Source: Pseudomonadota bacterium
GTDB taxonomy: Bacteria; Pseudomonadota; Alphaproteobacteria; Ferrovibrionales; Ferrovibrionaceae
Length of the DNA: 29,118 bases
Assembly: GCA_023433835.1 (NCBI GenBank)
Contig: JAEYTW010000629.1
Coordinates: 1-29,118 of the forward strand
Direction: 5' to 3'
Positions 15,496 through 22,903 of the stretch are shown here, piece after piece; position 1 is the first letter of the stretch; each line of letters begins with the position of its first letter. The notes under the pieces were generated by a model. That model did no database searches. It was not told the origin of the DNA and saw only the letters and a list, made by a program, of their open reading frames with translations. The translations under genes and the position numbers were made by a program.

Positions 15496-16467
15496 TCACA
15501 CCACGTCCTGCTCGATCGCCCCGAAGATCGAGCGGCCGTCGCCCGTCGCCATCTCGATCCGCACCCGGTCGCCGGGCCGCAGGTAGGGTGTCGCCGCGGT
15601 GCCGGTGGCAATGGTCTCCAGCATGCGCCGCTCGGCGATGCAGCAGGACCCGGTGGCCGTATCCCGGTTCGACACCGTGCCGGCACCGACCAGGCTGCCC
15701 GCCGTCAGCCGGCGGGTCCTGGCCGCATAGGCGATCAACTCGGCATAGCTGAAGGTCATGTCGGTGCCGGCATTCGGGCTGCCGAAGACATCGCCGTTCA
15801 GCCGGACTTCCAGCGGCCGGTGGATCCGGGCGCCATCCCAGGCCGCGCCGAACTCGTCCGGCGTCACTACCACGGGCGACAGCGCCGAGGACGGCTTGGA
15901 ATGGACGAAACCGAAGCCCTTGGCCAGCTCGGCCGGGATCAACCCGCGCAGCGACACGTCGTTGACCAGCACGAACAGGCGGATCGCCGCGGTCGCCTGC
16001 GCGACGGTGGCGCCCATCGGCACGTCGTCGACGATCGCCGCGATCTCGGCCTCGAAATCGCAGCCCCAATCCTCGGGCCCCGCCGGGATCGGGTCGGTCG
16101 GCCCGAGGAACGAGTCCGACCCGCCCTGGTACATCACCGGGTCGGTCCAGAACGACGGCGGCATGGCGGCGCCGCGCGCCTTGCGCACCAGTTCGATGTG
16201 ATGGACGTAGGCCGAGGAATCGAGCCACTGATAGGCCCGCGGCAGCGGCGGGCCCAGCATCGTTGGGGCCAGGGCGAAGCCGAGCCGCTCGTTGTCGTTC
16301 AGGGCGGCGTAAGTCGCCTGCAACGCGCCTTCGGCCGCCGCCCAGTTGTCGAGCGCCCCCTGCATCGTGGCCGCGACCTCGGGCACCGTGAGGGCGCGCG
16401 ACAGATCGCGCGCGACCACGACCAGCGTGCCGTCGCGCCCGCCGCTGCGCAGGCTGCCCAGCTTCAT
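15496..16467 (-). CDS. fahA: Fumarylacetoacetate hydrolase family protein (tyrosine pathway)
   Basis: A 323-residue FAH-fold enzyme. The metal-binding residues are Glu139 and Glu141 (CDFEAEIAAIVDD) and Asp170 (VLVNDVS). The opening MKLGSLRSGGRDGTLVVVARDL is typical of the shorter bacterial fumarylacetoacetases found next to homogentisate dioxygenase. It splits fumarylacetoacetate to fumarate and acetoacetate, the last step of tyrosine breakdown. Its ATG overlaps the hmgA stop (ATGA). Maleylacetoacetate isomerase, needed before it, is not in the window and must be elsewhere or replaced by glutathione chemistry. Confidence 0.9.
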   Translation of the reverse strand: MKLGSLRSGGRDGTLVVVARDLSRALTVPEVAATMQGALDNWAAAEGALQATYAALNDNERLGFALAPTMLGPPLPRAYQWLDSSAYVHHIELVRKARGAAMPPSFWTDPVMYQGGSDSFLGPTDPIPAGPEDWGCDFEAEIAAIVDDVPMGATVAQATAAIRLFVLVNDVSLRGLIPAELAKGFGFVHSKPSSALSPVVVTPDEFGAAWDGARIHRPLEVRLNGDVFGSPNAGTDMTFSYAELIAYAARTRRLTAGSLVGAGTVSNRDTATGSCCIAERRMLETIATGTAATPYLRPGDRVRIEMATGDGRSIFGAIEQDVV

Positions 16468-17600
16468 TTGAGGAATTCCTTCCAGCTGTCGACATAACCC
16501 GGGCGCTCGACGCCCAGGGCGGCGTCGCCCAGGGTCAAGGGATCGCGGCTGTCGATGTTGATCGCGACCTCGTCGGTCCGGGTGCGGGCAGCCGCGGCCC
16601 CGGCGGCGAAGGCCAGCGGATGCGGCCCGTGCGGCAGGCCGGCGGGATGATAGGTCATCATGCCCGGCTCCATGTTGTCGCGGCTGAAGAACTGGCCGCG
16701 ATGGAAGAACACCAGTTCGTCGTAATCGTCGTTGGAATGGAAGAACGGCACCTTCAGCGCGCCGGGATCGCTCTCGATCGGCCGCGGCACGAAGGTCGCG
16801 ACGACGAAGCGCCCGGCCTCGAACGTCGTATGGGCCGAGGGCGGCAGGTGGTAGCGATGGCTCATCAGCGGCCTGATATCGCGCCAGTTCAGCCGCACCG
16901 GCATCAGCGTGCCCTTCCAGCCCAGCGCATCCAGCGGGTTGTAGGGGTAGACCACCTCCGACAGCGCCTTGCCGCGCTTGATCCGCACGCGCCAGCGCCG
17001 ATCGTCCTGCTGAGCGCGGAATTCATCGTCGATCTCAGGGACGGCCAGCACGCCCGGATCGAACTGGGCGTGCGCGCCGACCAGGCCGCGATCGGGCAGG
17101 CGATAGCGATCGCCGGTTGCCTCGATCAGCAGCGCGGTCACCGGCCCGTCCGGTTCGATCCGCCACATCGTGCCGCGGGGCAGCAGGATGTAGTCGCCTT
17201 CGGCGAAGCCGAGCCGGCCGTAATCGCAGAACAGCCGGCCGCTGCCCTGGTGGATGAAGATCAGCTCGTCACCGTCGGCGTTGCGTACCAGGTGGTCCAT
17301 CGCCGCGCCGCAGCGCCATTGGCGCAGCGCCAGGGCCGGCCCGGAAGCGATCAGGCCCGCTTCCCAGGGCGAGGACGCGACGGCGGCCAGGCCGTTCAGG
17401 TCGACCGCGCGCGGCCGCAGCGGCCCGGTCCAGTCGAGCCAGGCGGTCGGCGGCCGGCGATGGTAGAAATGGGTCGAGGCGCCCGCGAACCCTTCCGCGC
17501 CGACCTCGCGCTCATAGGTGCCGACCGGCAGGTCGGCATGGGCTTGGACGGCCGCAATGCCGGCACGATGCGGCGGGCAGAGGCGCGGGGCCCCGCTCAC
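16464..17600 (-). CDS. hmgA: Homogentisate 1,2-dioxygenase (short bacterial type)
   Basis: A 378-residue cupin-fold dioxygenase, shorter than the roughly 440-residue classical enzyme. The probable iron site is His288 and Glu295 (FHSNDDYDELVFFHRG) with His324 (GLPHGPHP), as in HgmA. Upstream are STHFYHRRPPTAW (residues 42-54) and DELIFIHQGSGRLF (111-124). It opens the ring of homogentisate to maleylacetoacetate. An open frame extends further upstream inside hppD, but the GTG at 17600, overlapping the hppD stop as GTGA, is the sensible start. The first 20 residues after it are not clearly conserved, so the true start could be slightly later. It is flanked by hppD and fahA, which confirms the assignment. 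Confidence 0.92.
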   Translation of the reverse strand: MSGAPRLCPPHRAGIAAVQAHADLPVGTYEREVGAEGFAGASTHFYHRRPPTAWLDWTGPLRPRAVDLNGLAAVASSPWEAGLIASGPALALRQWRCGAAMDHLVRNADGDELIFIHQGSGRLFCDYGRLGFAEGDYILLPRGTMWRIEPDGPVTALLIEATGDRYRLPDRGLVGAHAQFDPGVLAVPEIDDEFRAQQDDRRWRVRIKRGKALSEVVYPYNPLDALGWKGTLMPVRLNWRDIRPLMSHRYHLPPSAHTTFEAGRFVVATFVPRPIESDPGALKVPFFHSNDDYDELVFFHRGQFFSRDNMEPGMMTYHPAGLPHGPHPLAFAAGAAAARTRTDEVAINIDSRDPLTLGDAALGVERPGYVDSWKEFLK

Positions 17601-18667
17601 GCCTGCACCACGCCGCGGGCGATCTGGTCGCGCTCGATCGCCTCGAACAGCGCCTTGGCATTGCCTTCGCCGAAGCCGTCGTTGTCGCGCCGCTCGATGA
17701 ATTCGAAGAAGATCGGGCCCAGCAGCGGCTTGGAGAAGATCTGCAGCAGCAGCTTCCATTGGGCCCCGTCCTGCACGCCGTCGACCAGCACGCCGTTGCG
17801 CCGCAGCCGGGCGATATCCTGGCCATGGCCCGGCAGGCGGCCGTCGACGCCGTCGTAATAGCTGGCGGGGATGTTCATGAAGCCGATGCCGCGGCCGGCC
17901 ACGGCCTCGAGCGTCTCGTTCAGGTCGCGCGCGGCCAGCGCCACGTGCTGCACCCCCTCACCCTTGTAGAGATCGATGTACTCCTGGACCTGGCTTGCCG
18001 CCTCGGTCGGTTCGTTGACCGGGATGCAGATGCCGTCGCAGGGGCTTTTCATCGCCCGCGTCCGGAAGCCGGTCGCGGTGCCCTTGGCATCGAGATAGAA
18101 CACGTCGCGGAAGCCGAAGATGTCGCGATAGAAATCGCACCACTTGTCCATCTGGCCCTGTTCGACGCAATGGGTCAGGTGGTCGACGGCGACGAGGCCG
18201 GCGCCGGCCGGCGCGGCATCGGGCTCCCAGTCGAACCCGGCATCGATCGCCTGCTGGCTCGCCGCGTCGATCAGATAGAGCAGGCTGCCGCCGATGCCGT
18301 CCAGCACCAGGCCCGGCAGGGTCGCGTCCCCGCGATGGGCCGTGGCACCCAGCGACGTGGCGCGCCCGAACGCCCGGGGCCCATCCTTGACGCGGAAGGC
18401 GATGGCCGAGACCGATGGGCCATGCGCGTCGGCGAAGCGCCGGGCATGGCCTTCCGGGTCGGCGTTGACGATGAAATCGATGCCGCCCTGGCGCCAGATC
18501 GTCAGCGGCCGGGCGCGATGGCGCGCAACCTCGGTGAAGCCGAGCCGGGCGAACAGGCCGGTCAGCACATCGGGATCGGGCGCGCTGAATTCGATGAAGG
18601 CCATGCCCTCGGTGCCGGCGGGGTTGTCGCGCCCGGCCGCGGCGGTCTTCTCGATCGGAATACCCAT
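17597..18667 (-). CDS. hppD: 4-hydroxyphenylpyruvate dioxygenase
   Basis: A 356-residue enzyme of two vicinal-oxygen-chelate domains. Iron ligands are His163 (VDHLTHCV), His241 (GVQHVALAA) and Glu322 (IFFEFIERR), nearly identical in position to His161, His240 and Glu322 of the Pseudomonas enzyme. The C-terminal GFGEGNAKALFEAIE is the family's conserved ending. It converts 4-hydroxyphenylpyruvate to homogentisate in the cytoplasm. The ATG at 18667 is chosen over upstream in-frame starts because AAGGAGG lies six bases before it. It follows the ABC ATPase gene by 10 bases and overlaps hmgA by four, so importer and pathway genes are cotranscribed. Confidence 0.95.
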   Translation of the reverse strand: MGIPIEKTAAAGRDNPAGTEGMAFIEFSAPDPDVLTGLFARLGFTEVARHRARPLTIWRQGGIDFIVNADPEGHARRFADAHGPSVSAIAFRVKDGPRAFGRATSLGATAHRGDATLPGLVLDGIGGSLLYLIDAASQQAIDAGFDWEPDAAPAGAGLVAVDHLTHCVEQGQMDKWCDFYRDIFGFRDVFYLDAKGTATGFRTRAMKSPCDGICIPVNEPTEAASQVQEYIDLYKGEGVQHVALAARDLNETLEAVAGRGIGFMNIPASYYDGVDGRLPGHGQDIARLRRNGVLVDGVQDGAQWKLLLQIFSKPLLGPIFFEFIERRDNDGFGEGNAKALFEAIERDQIARGVVQA

Positions 18668-18677
18668 GACGTCCTCC

Positions 18678-19472
18678 TTAACCCAGCAACAACGCATCGT
18701 CGGCGAGGGTTTCGCCGCGCACGTCCTCGAACATCGCCAGCAGGTCGGGCACGCCGAGAGACGCGCGGCTGTCGCCTGCCACGTCCAGCGCGATCCGCCC
18801 CTCATGCATCATGATCGTGCGCCCGCCATGATCCAGGGCCTGGCGCATCGAATGCGTCACCATCAGCACGGTCAGCCCGGCATCGGCGACGATGCGGTCG
18901 GTCAGCTCCAGCACGAAGGCCGCCGTACGCGGATCCAGCGCCGCGGTATGCTCGTCCAGCAGCAGGATCTTCATCGGCTGCAACGTCGCCATTACCAGGG
19001 TGACGACCTGGCGCTGGCCGCCCGACAACAGGCCCATGCGGTCGCCCAGGCGGTTTTCCAGCCCCAGGCCCAGCCCGGCCAGCCGCTCGCGAAACCGGGC
19101 GCGCAACCTGCCGTCCAACGCCGCGCCGAGGCCGCGAACCTGGCCGCGCGCGGCAGCGAGGCTCAGGTTCTCCTCGATGCTGAGGTCGCCGCAGGTGCCG
19201 GCCAGCGGATCCTGGAAGACCCGCGCCACCTCGCGCGCCCGCGCCCAGGCCGGGCGGGTGCCGAGATCGACGCCGTCGATGGCGACGCGGCCCTCGTCGG
19301 CAAAGACGTCGCCGGCCAGCAGGTTCAACAGGGTGCTCTTGCCCGCGCCGTTCGAGCCGATGACGGTGACGAACTGGCCGGCGGGGATGCGCAAGGAGAC
19401 GCCGTCCAGCGCCCGCCGCTCGGTCGGCTGGCCGCGATTGAAGCTGACCTCGACGCGATCGATCTCGATCAT
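18678..19472 (-). CDS. ABC transporter ATP-binding protein, TrpZ-type
   Basis: A 264-residue ATPase. Walker A is GSNGAGKST (residues 39-47), the signature LSGGQ is at 149-153 and Walker B with the following His is ILLLDEH (169-175). The overall form, with MRQALDHGGRTIMMHEGRI late in the sequence, matches the ATPases that go with DUF534 (ABC_sub_bind) binding proteins, such as TrpZ of streptococcal tryptophan transport. The ATG overlaps the permease stop (ATGA). The true start is at 19472; the frame is open further upstream inside the permease gene. It lies directly ahead of hppD, pointing to an aromatic amino acid or keto-acid as substrate. Confidence 0.9.
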   Translation of the reverse strand: MIEIDRVEVSFNRGQPTERRALDGVSLRIPAGQFVTVIGSNGAGKSTLLNLLAGDVFADEGRVAIDGVDLGTRPAWARAREVARVFQDPLAGTCGDLSIEENLSLAAARGQVRGLGAALDGRLRARFRERLAGLGLGLENRLGDRMGLLSGGQRQVVTLVMATLQPMKILLLDEHTAALDPRTAAFVLELTDRIVADAGLTVLMVTHSMRQALDHGGRTIMMHEGRIALDVAGDSRASLGVPDLLAMFEDVRGETLADDALLLG

Positions 19473-20380
19473 GGCGCGGTCCTCGCCGTGGCCCGCGCTG
19501 CATTGCGCCTGGGCGCCAGCCGGCGGCGCAGCCGGGGCAGCACCAAAGCGAGGCCGACCAGCACGGCGGTGATCAGGTTGAGGTCCTGGGCCTGAAGCCC
19601 GAGGAATTCGGCATTCAGCGCCACGGCGATGGCCAGGCGATAGAGGATCGAACCGACGACGACGGCCAGGACCGTCCAGATCACCCCTCGCCCCGGCGCC
19701 AGGGTCTCGCCGATGATCACCGAGGCCAGGCCGATCACGATCGTGCCGATGCCCATCGAGACGTCGGCCGCCCCCTGGCTCTGCGCGAACAAGGCACCGG
19801 CCAGCCCGACCAGGCCGTTGGAAAGGCCGAGGCCCAGGATCGTCATCCAGCCGGTATCGATGCCGTTGGCCCCGGCCATGCGCGGGTTGTTGCCCGCCGC
19901 CCGCATGGCGAGGCCCAGCCGCGCGGTGAGGAAACGGCCGAGCAACAGCGCCACCCCGCCGGTGACGATCAGGAAGGCAAGCGGATAGAGCTGCGATGGC
20001 GGCATGCCCTCGAACGGCGTGAACACCGTGCGCTCGCCGATCAAGGCGATGTTGGGCCGGCCCATGATGCGCAGGTTGATCGAGAACAGTGCGATCATCA
20101 CGAGGATGCCGGCCAGCAGATGCAGGATGCCGAGCCAGACGGTCAGCCAGGCGGTCAGCATGCCGGCGATCATGCCGGCCGCGATCGCCGCGGCCGTCGC
20201 CGCCCAAGGATCGATCCCGCCCGCGATCATCACCCCGGCAACGGCGGCCCCCAGTGGGAACGAGCCATCAACGGTGAGGTCGGGGAAGTTCAGTACCCGG
20301 AAGGAGAGATGGACGCCCAGCGCCACCAGCCCGAACAGCAGGCCGGTCTCGAGGGCGCCGAGCAGGGCGAAGATGGTCAT
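19469..20380 (-). CDS. ABC transporter permease, TrpY-type (BPD_transp_2)
   Basis: A 303-residue inner-membrane permease with eight or more hydrophobic segments. The opening contains GLVALGVHLSFRVLNFPDLTVDGSF (about residues 17-41), characteristic of permeases partnered with ABC_sub_bind proteins, and a middle NNPRMAGANGIDTG loop is the branched-chain-type cytoplasmic contact region. Its ATG overlaps the binding-protein stop and its stop overlaps the ATPase start, so the three components are translated together. One permease gene is present, consistent with a homodimeric channel in this transporter class. Confidence 0.9.
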   Translation of the reverse strand: MTIFALLGALETGLLFGLVALGVHLSFRVLNFPDLTVDGSFPLGAAVAGVMIAGGIDPWAATAAAIAAGMIAGMLTAWLTVWLGILHLLAGILVMIALFSINLRIMGRPNIALIGERTVFTPFEGMPPSQLYPLAFLIVTGGVALLLGRFLTARLGLAMRAAGNNPRMAGANGIDTGWMTILGLGLSNGLVGLAGALFAQSQGAADVSMGIGTIVIGLASVIIGETLAPGRGVIWTVLAVVVGSILYRLAIAVALNAEFLGLQAQDLNLITAVLVGLALVLPRLRRRLAPRRNAARATARTAP

Positions 20381-21345
20381 TCGACGATCCGCTTGGCGCG
20401 GGCCATGACCGACGGCGGCACGGTGAGGCCGATCGCCTTGGCCATACCGGCATTGAGCGCGACGTCGAGGTTCTTCGGCTCGGCCACCGGGATGTCGCCC
20501 GGCTTCTCGCCGGCCAGGATCCGGCGCACCATGTCGGCCGCGACCTTGCCGCTTTCATAGTAGTCGACGCCGACGGCGGCGACCGCGCCGCGATCGACGT
20601 TCAGCGCATCCGAGGCAAAGACCGGCAGCTTGGTTTCCTGCGAGAAGCGGTGCACCACCTCGAAGGTCGAGACCACGGTATTGTCGTTGGGCACGTAGAC
20701 CGCCTGGACCTTGCCGACCAGGTTCTGCAGGGCGCCGGACACGTCGGTCGGCTTGGTGACGATGGCCGGGATGATCTGCCAGTTGCGCGGGCCGATCTCG
20801 CGCTTCAGCCGGTCGACCTGGGCACGCGAATTGGCCTCGCCGGCATTGTAGACGATGCCCATGGCCTTCAGGTTGGGCACCATCTCGTCGATCACGGTCA
20901 GCACCGGTTCGAACGGCGTCGAATCGATCGTGCCGGTGACGTTGCGGCCGGGTTTTTCCAGGTTGTCGACCAGCTTGGCGGCGACGGGATCTGAGATCGC
21001 GGAGAACACGATCGGGGTATCGCGGATCGCGGCCACCATGGCCTGGGCCACCGGCGTCGACAGGGCGACGATCGCATCGGGCTTGTCGCCGGCGAACTTG
21101 CGCGCGATCTGGCCGGCGGTGACCGGGCTGCCCTGCGCGCTCTGCACCTCGATCTTGTAACCCTTCGCCTCGGTGATGCCGGCATCGCGCAGACCGTCCT
21201 GCACGCCCTTCATCGCGCGATCCAGTGCCGGGTGTTCGACGAAGGTCGCGATGGCGATCCGCTTGTCGGCGGCCTGGGCCGCGGCGGCGATCAGCGCGGC
21301 AGTCAGGATCACGGCGGTGATGCCGCCCTTGGTGAGCAAGCCCAT
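20377..21345 (-). CDS. ABC transporter substrate-binding protein, TrpX-type (DUF534)
   Basis: A 322-residue binding protein with a signal peptide (residues 1-25, cleavage after AQA). The mature protein shows the ABC_sub_bind pattern: IAIATFVEHPALDRAMKGV, then PDAIVALSTPVAQAM, TPIVFSAISDPVAAKLV and DALNVDRGAVAAVGVDYYESG. Homologues bind aromatic amino acids, notably tryptophan in Streptococcus. It is the first gene of the operon that continues through hppD, hmgA and fahA, so tyrosine, phenylalanine or a related aromatic acid is the most likely ligand; this is inferred from context. TGAGGAGGAAAACCC is the strong ribosome binding site before the ATG. Confidence 0.9.
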   Translation of the reverse strand: MGLLTKGGITAVILTAALIAAAAQAADKRIAIATFVEHPALDRAMKGVQDGLRDAGITEAKGYKIEVQSAQGSPVTAGQIARKFAGDKPDAIVALSTPVAQAMVAAIRDTPIVFSAISDPVAAKLVDNLEKPGRNVTGTIDSTPFEPVLTVIDEMVPNLKAMGIVYNAGEANSRAQVDRLKREIGPRNWQIIPAIVTKPTDVSGALQNLVGKVQAVYVPNDNTVVSTFEVVHRFSQETKLPVFASDALNVDRGAVAAVGVDYYESGKVAADMVRRILAGEKPGDIPVAEPKNLDVALNAGMAKAIGLTVPPSVMARAKRIVE

Positions 21346-21395
21346 GGGTTTTCCTCCTCAGCAGTCCGGCGCTGTCTGCCGCGCCGGTTCGAGGA

Positions 21396-21425
21396 ATTAT
21401 TATTTTCAAAATGAAAATATTTCAA
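21396..21425 (-). promoter_or_regulatory. Candidate promoter of the importer/hppD/hmgA/fahA operon
   Basis: On the minus strand TTGAAA (21425-21420) and AATAAT (21401-21396) are 18 bases apart, a five-of-six minus-10 match in an AT-rich patch 50 bases before the binding-protein start. The spacer is occupied by the first MarR-type palindrome, so a bound regulator would block this promoter. Confidence 0.5.
21402..21418. promoter_or_regulatory. MarR-type operator 1 (ATTTTCA-N3-TGAAAAT)
   Basis: A perfect inverted repeat with seven-base arms and centre AAA; the arms extend to eight bases if the flanking T and A are counted. It lies in the spacer of the leftward operon promoter. An identical pair of arms recurs 29 bases away, which is strong evidence for a regulator site in such a GC-rich genome. 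Confidence 0.75.
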
Positions 21426-21430
21426 AACTT

Positions 21431-21447
21431 ATTTTCATAATGAAAAT
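21431..21447. promoter_or_regulatory. MarR-type operator 2 (ATTTTCA-N3-TGAAAAT)
   Basis: The second copy has identical arms with centre TAA. It covers a good rightward minus-10 box, CATAAT (21436-21441), that would serve marR, so this copy probably mediates autoregulation while operator 1 controls the divergent catabolic operon. Confidence 0.75.
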
Positions 21448-21488
21448 GATGCACTGTGGCGCTATCCAAACAGTTGGGAGTACGCCCC

Positions 21489-21983
21489 GTGACCGACACA
21501 GCCGCCGAGACCGCCGACATCCTCGACCTCGGCCATTGGCTGCCCGCGCGCTGCTCGGTCATCGCCAACCGCGTCTCGGCCTGCCTGGAATCGATGTATG
21601 GTGAGCGGTTCGGGCTGTCGGTGCCGGGCTGGCGAATCATGGCCAATCTCGGCCGCTACGCCCCGCTGTCGGCCAAGGAAGTGACCGAGCGCACGGCAAT
21701 GAACCACGTCCAGGTGACCCGCGCCGTCGACCAGATGGAAGCCGTCGGCCTGGTCAGCCGCAAGGCCGATCCGGCCGACCGCCGCCGGGTCGAACTGCGC
21801 CTGACGCGCAAAGGTGCCGCCGCCTATCGCGAGATCGTGCCGCTGGCCCGCGCGATCGAGGAAGCGCTGCTCAGCGGCCTGACCGCGGCCGAGCGCGACA
21901 TGCTCGACCGGCTGTCGGCCAGGGTCGAGGCCCGTGCCGAGGAAATGCTGCCCGACGGTGTCGACTGGCGCCGCTTCGTGTAG
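21489..21983 (+). CDS. MarR family transcriptional regulator
   Basis: A 164-residue MarR-type winged-helix protein. The DNA-binding part runs from about residue 60, with LSAKEVTERTAMNHVQVTRAVDQMEAVGLV, and the wing DPADRRRVELRLTRKG ends near residue 112. Helices on either side form the dimer interface. MarR proteins usually repress a divergent operon and release DNA on binding a phenolic ligand, which suits a tyrosine-catabolic neighbour. The start is a GTG at 21489 with GGGAG eight bases before it; an earlier in-frame GTG at 21456 has no ribosome binding site. Two palindromes lie in the 143-base divergent region. Confidence 0.9.
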   Translation: MTDTAAETADILDLGHWLPARCSVIANRVSACLESMYGERFGLSVPGWRIMANLGRYAPLSAKEVTERTAMNHVQVTRAVDQMEAVGLVSRKADPADRRRVELRLTRKGAAAYREIVPLARAIEEALLSGLTAAERDMLDRLSARVEARAEEMLPDGVDWRRFV

Positions 21984-21989
21984 AGTGCG

Positions 21990-22007
21990 CCCCGCAATCA
22001 AGCGGGG
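21990..22007 (+). other. Hairpin overlapping the ribosome binding site of the hydrolase gene
   Basis: CCCCGC (21990-21995) and GCGGGG (22002-22007) can pair around the loop AATCAA. The right arm runs into GGGGGGA, the only candidate ribosome binding site for the ATG at 22019. It may be a chance GC-rich stem, a weak terminator after marR, or a structure that limits translation of the next gene. Confidence 0.35.
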
Positions 22008-22018
22008 GGACGCCTCAG

Positions 22019-22756
22019 ATGATCGAACGCCAGGTCAAGATCGCCACGGCCGCGGGGGCCATGAACACCTTCATCAGCCATCCGGAGCGCGGCGGGCCGC
22101 ATCCGGTGGTGCTGTTCTACATGGATGCGCCGGGCATCCGCGAGGAGCTGCGCGACATGGCCCGGCGGATCGCCGCGGTCGGCTATTACGTGATGCTGCC
22201 GAACATGTACCACCGCGGCGGCGTCGAGGATCTCGGGCCGATCGATCCCGATCCGGAAAGCCCGATGCGCCAGCGCATGACCGCGCTGATGCGCAGCCTC
22301 GACATCCCGCTGGTGATGGACGACACCGACACGTTGCTGGCCTTCGCGGATGCCGATCCCGCAGCCGATTCCGAGCGCATCGGCACGGTCGGCTATTGCA
22401 TGAGCGGGCAATATGCGCTGGGCGCCGCGGCGCGTTATCCCAACCGGGTCAAGGCCGCCGCCTCGCTCTACGGCACCTGGCTCGTCACCGACAAGCCGGA
22501 CAGCCCGCATCTCACCGTCAGGGATGCCCGCGCCGAGATCTACATCGCCTTCGCCGAGACCGACCAGTACGTGCCGCTCGACTGGATCGCGCCGCTGAAC
22601 CAGTCGTTGAGCACCGCGGGCCTGCGCCACGAGGTCGAACTCTACAAGGCCGCCGACCACGGCTTTGCCTTCCCCCAGCGCCGCACCTACGACCGCGCGG
22701 CGTCGGAACGGCACTGGGAGCGGCTGTTCGCGCTGTTCGGGCGCAACCTCGCCTGA
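22019..22756 (+). CDS. Dienelactone hydrolase family protein
   Basis: A 245-residue alpha/beta hydrolase of the carboxymethylenebutenolidase-like family. The nucleophile is Cys127 in VGYCMSGQYA, with Asp182 (ETDQYVPLDW) and His214 (AADHGFAFPQR) completing a Cys-Asp-His triad, as in dienelactone hydrolase. True dienelactone hydrolases open the lactone from chlorocatechol or protoanemonin routes, but most family members have unknown substrates. It follows marR by 35 bases on the same strand and may be cotranscribed with it. The gene ends just before the second palindromic repeat and converges with the amidohydrolase gene. Confidence 0.9.
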   Translation: MIERQVKIATAAGAMNTFISHPERGGPHPVVLFYMDAPGIREELRDMARRIAAVGYYVMLPNMYHRGGVEDLGPIDPDPESPMRQRMTALMRSLDIPLVMDDTDTLLAFADADPAADSERIGTVGYCMSGQYALGAAARYPNRVKAAASLYGTWLVTDKPDSPHLTVRDARAEIYIAFAETDQYVPLDWIAPLNQSLSTAGLRHEVELYKAADHGFAFPQRRTYDRAASERHWERLFALFGRNLA

Positions 22757-22767
22757 AAAAGCGAATC

Positions 22768-22857
22768 GTCATCCCGGCGAAAGCCGGGATCCAGGGCAAG
22801 GCCGCCGCAGCCGGCACCGCACTTTCCCTGGGTTCCGGCTTTCGCCGGAACGACGAT
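22768..22857. repeat. Composite palindromic (REP-like) intergenic repeat, copy B
   Basis: The opposite-orientation copy of the element at 13508-13598. The left hairpin is ATCCCGGC-GAAA-GCCGGGAT (22771-22790), inside a 34-base block (22768-22801) that is the exact reverse complement of 13565-13598. The right hairpin is TTCCGGC-TTTC-GCCGGAA (22833-22850), an imperfect match to the left hairpin of copy A. It too sits between convergent gene ends, after the dienelactone hydrolase and before the amidohydrolase stop. Confidence 0.8.
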
Positions 22858-22903
22858 CGGCCTTTAAGATGCCGAGCGGAGCGTTAAGCCGGCCGCGCCG
22901 TTT

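Noticed and set aside
13982..16495. Very long open frame (over 800 codons) on the minus strand across selO and fahA
   Set aside because: It is an off-frame shadow of two well-supported genes, with an arginine/glycine/alanine-rich translation that has no recognisable domain; GC-rich codon bias creates such frames.
17601..17759. Upstream extension of homogentisate dioxygenase, making it 431 residues
   Set aside because: The extension lies wholly inside hppD in another frame and reads as arginine-rich shadow sequence; the GTG at 17600 overlapping the hppD stop is a standard coupled start.
13508..22857. CRISPR or transposon ends formed by the two long repeats
   Set aside because: There are only two copies, 9 kb apart and internally palindromic, with ordinary conserved genes between them; this fits dispersed REP-like elements.
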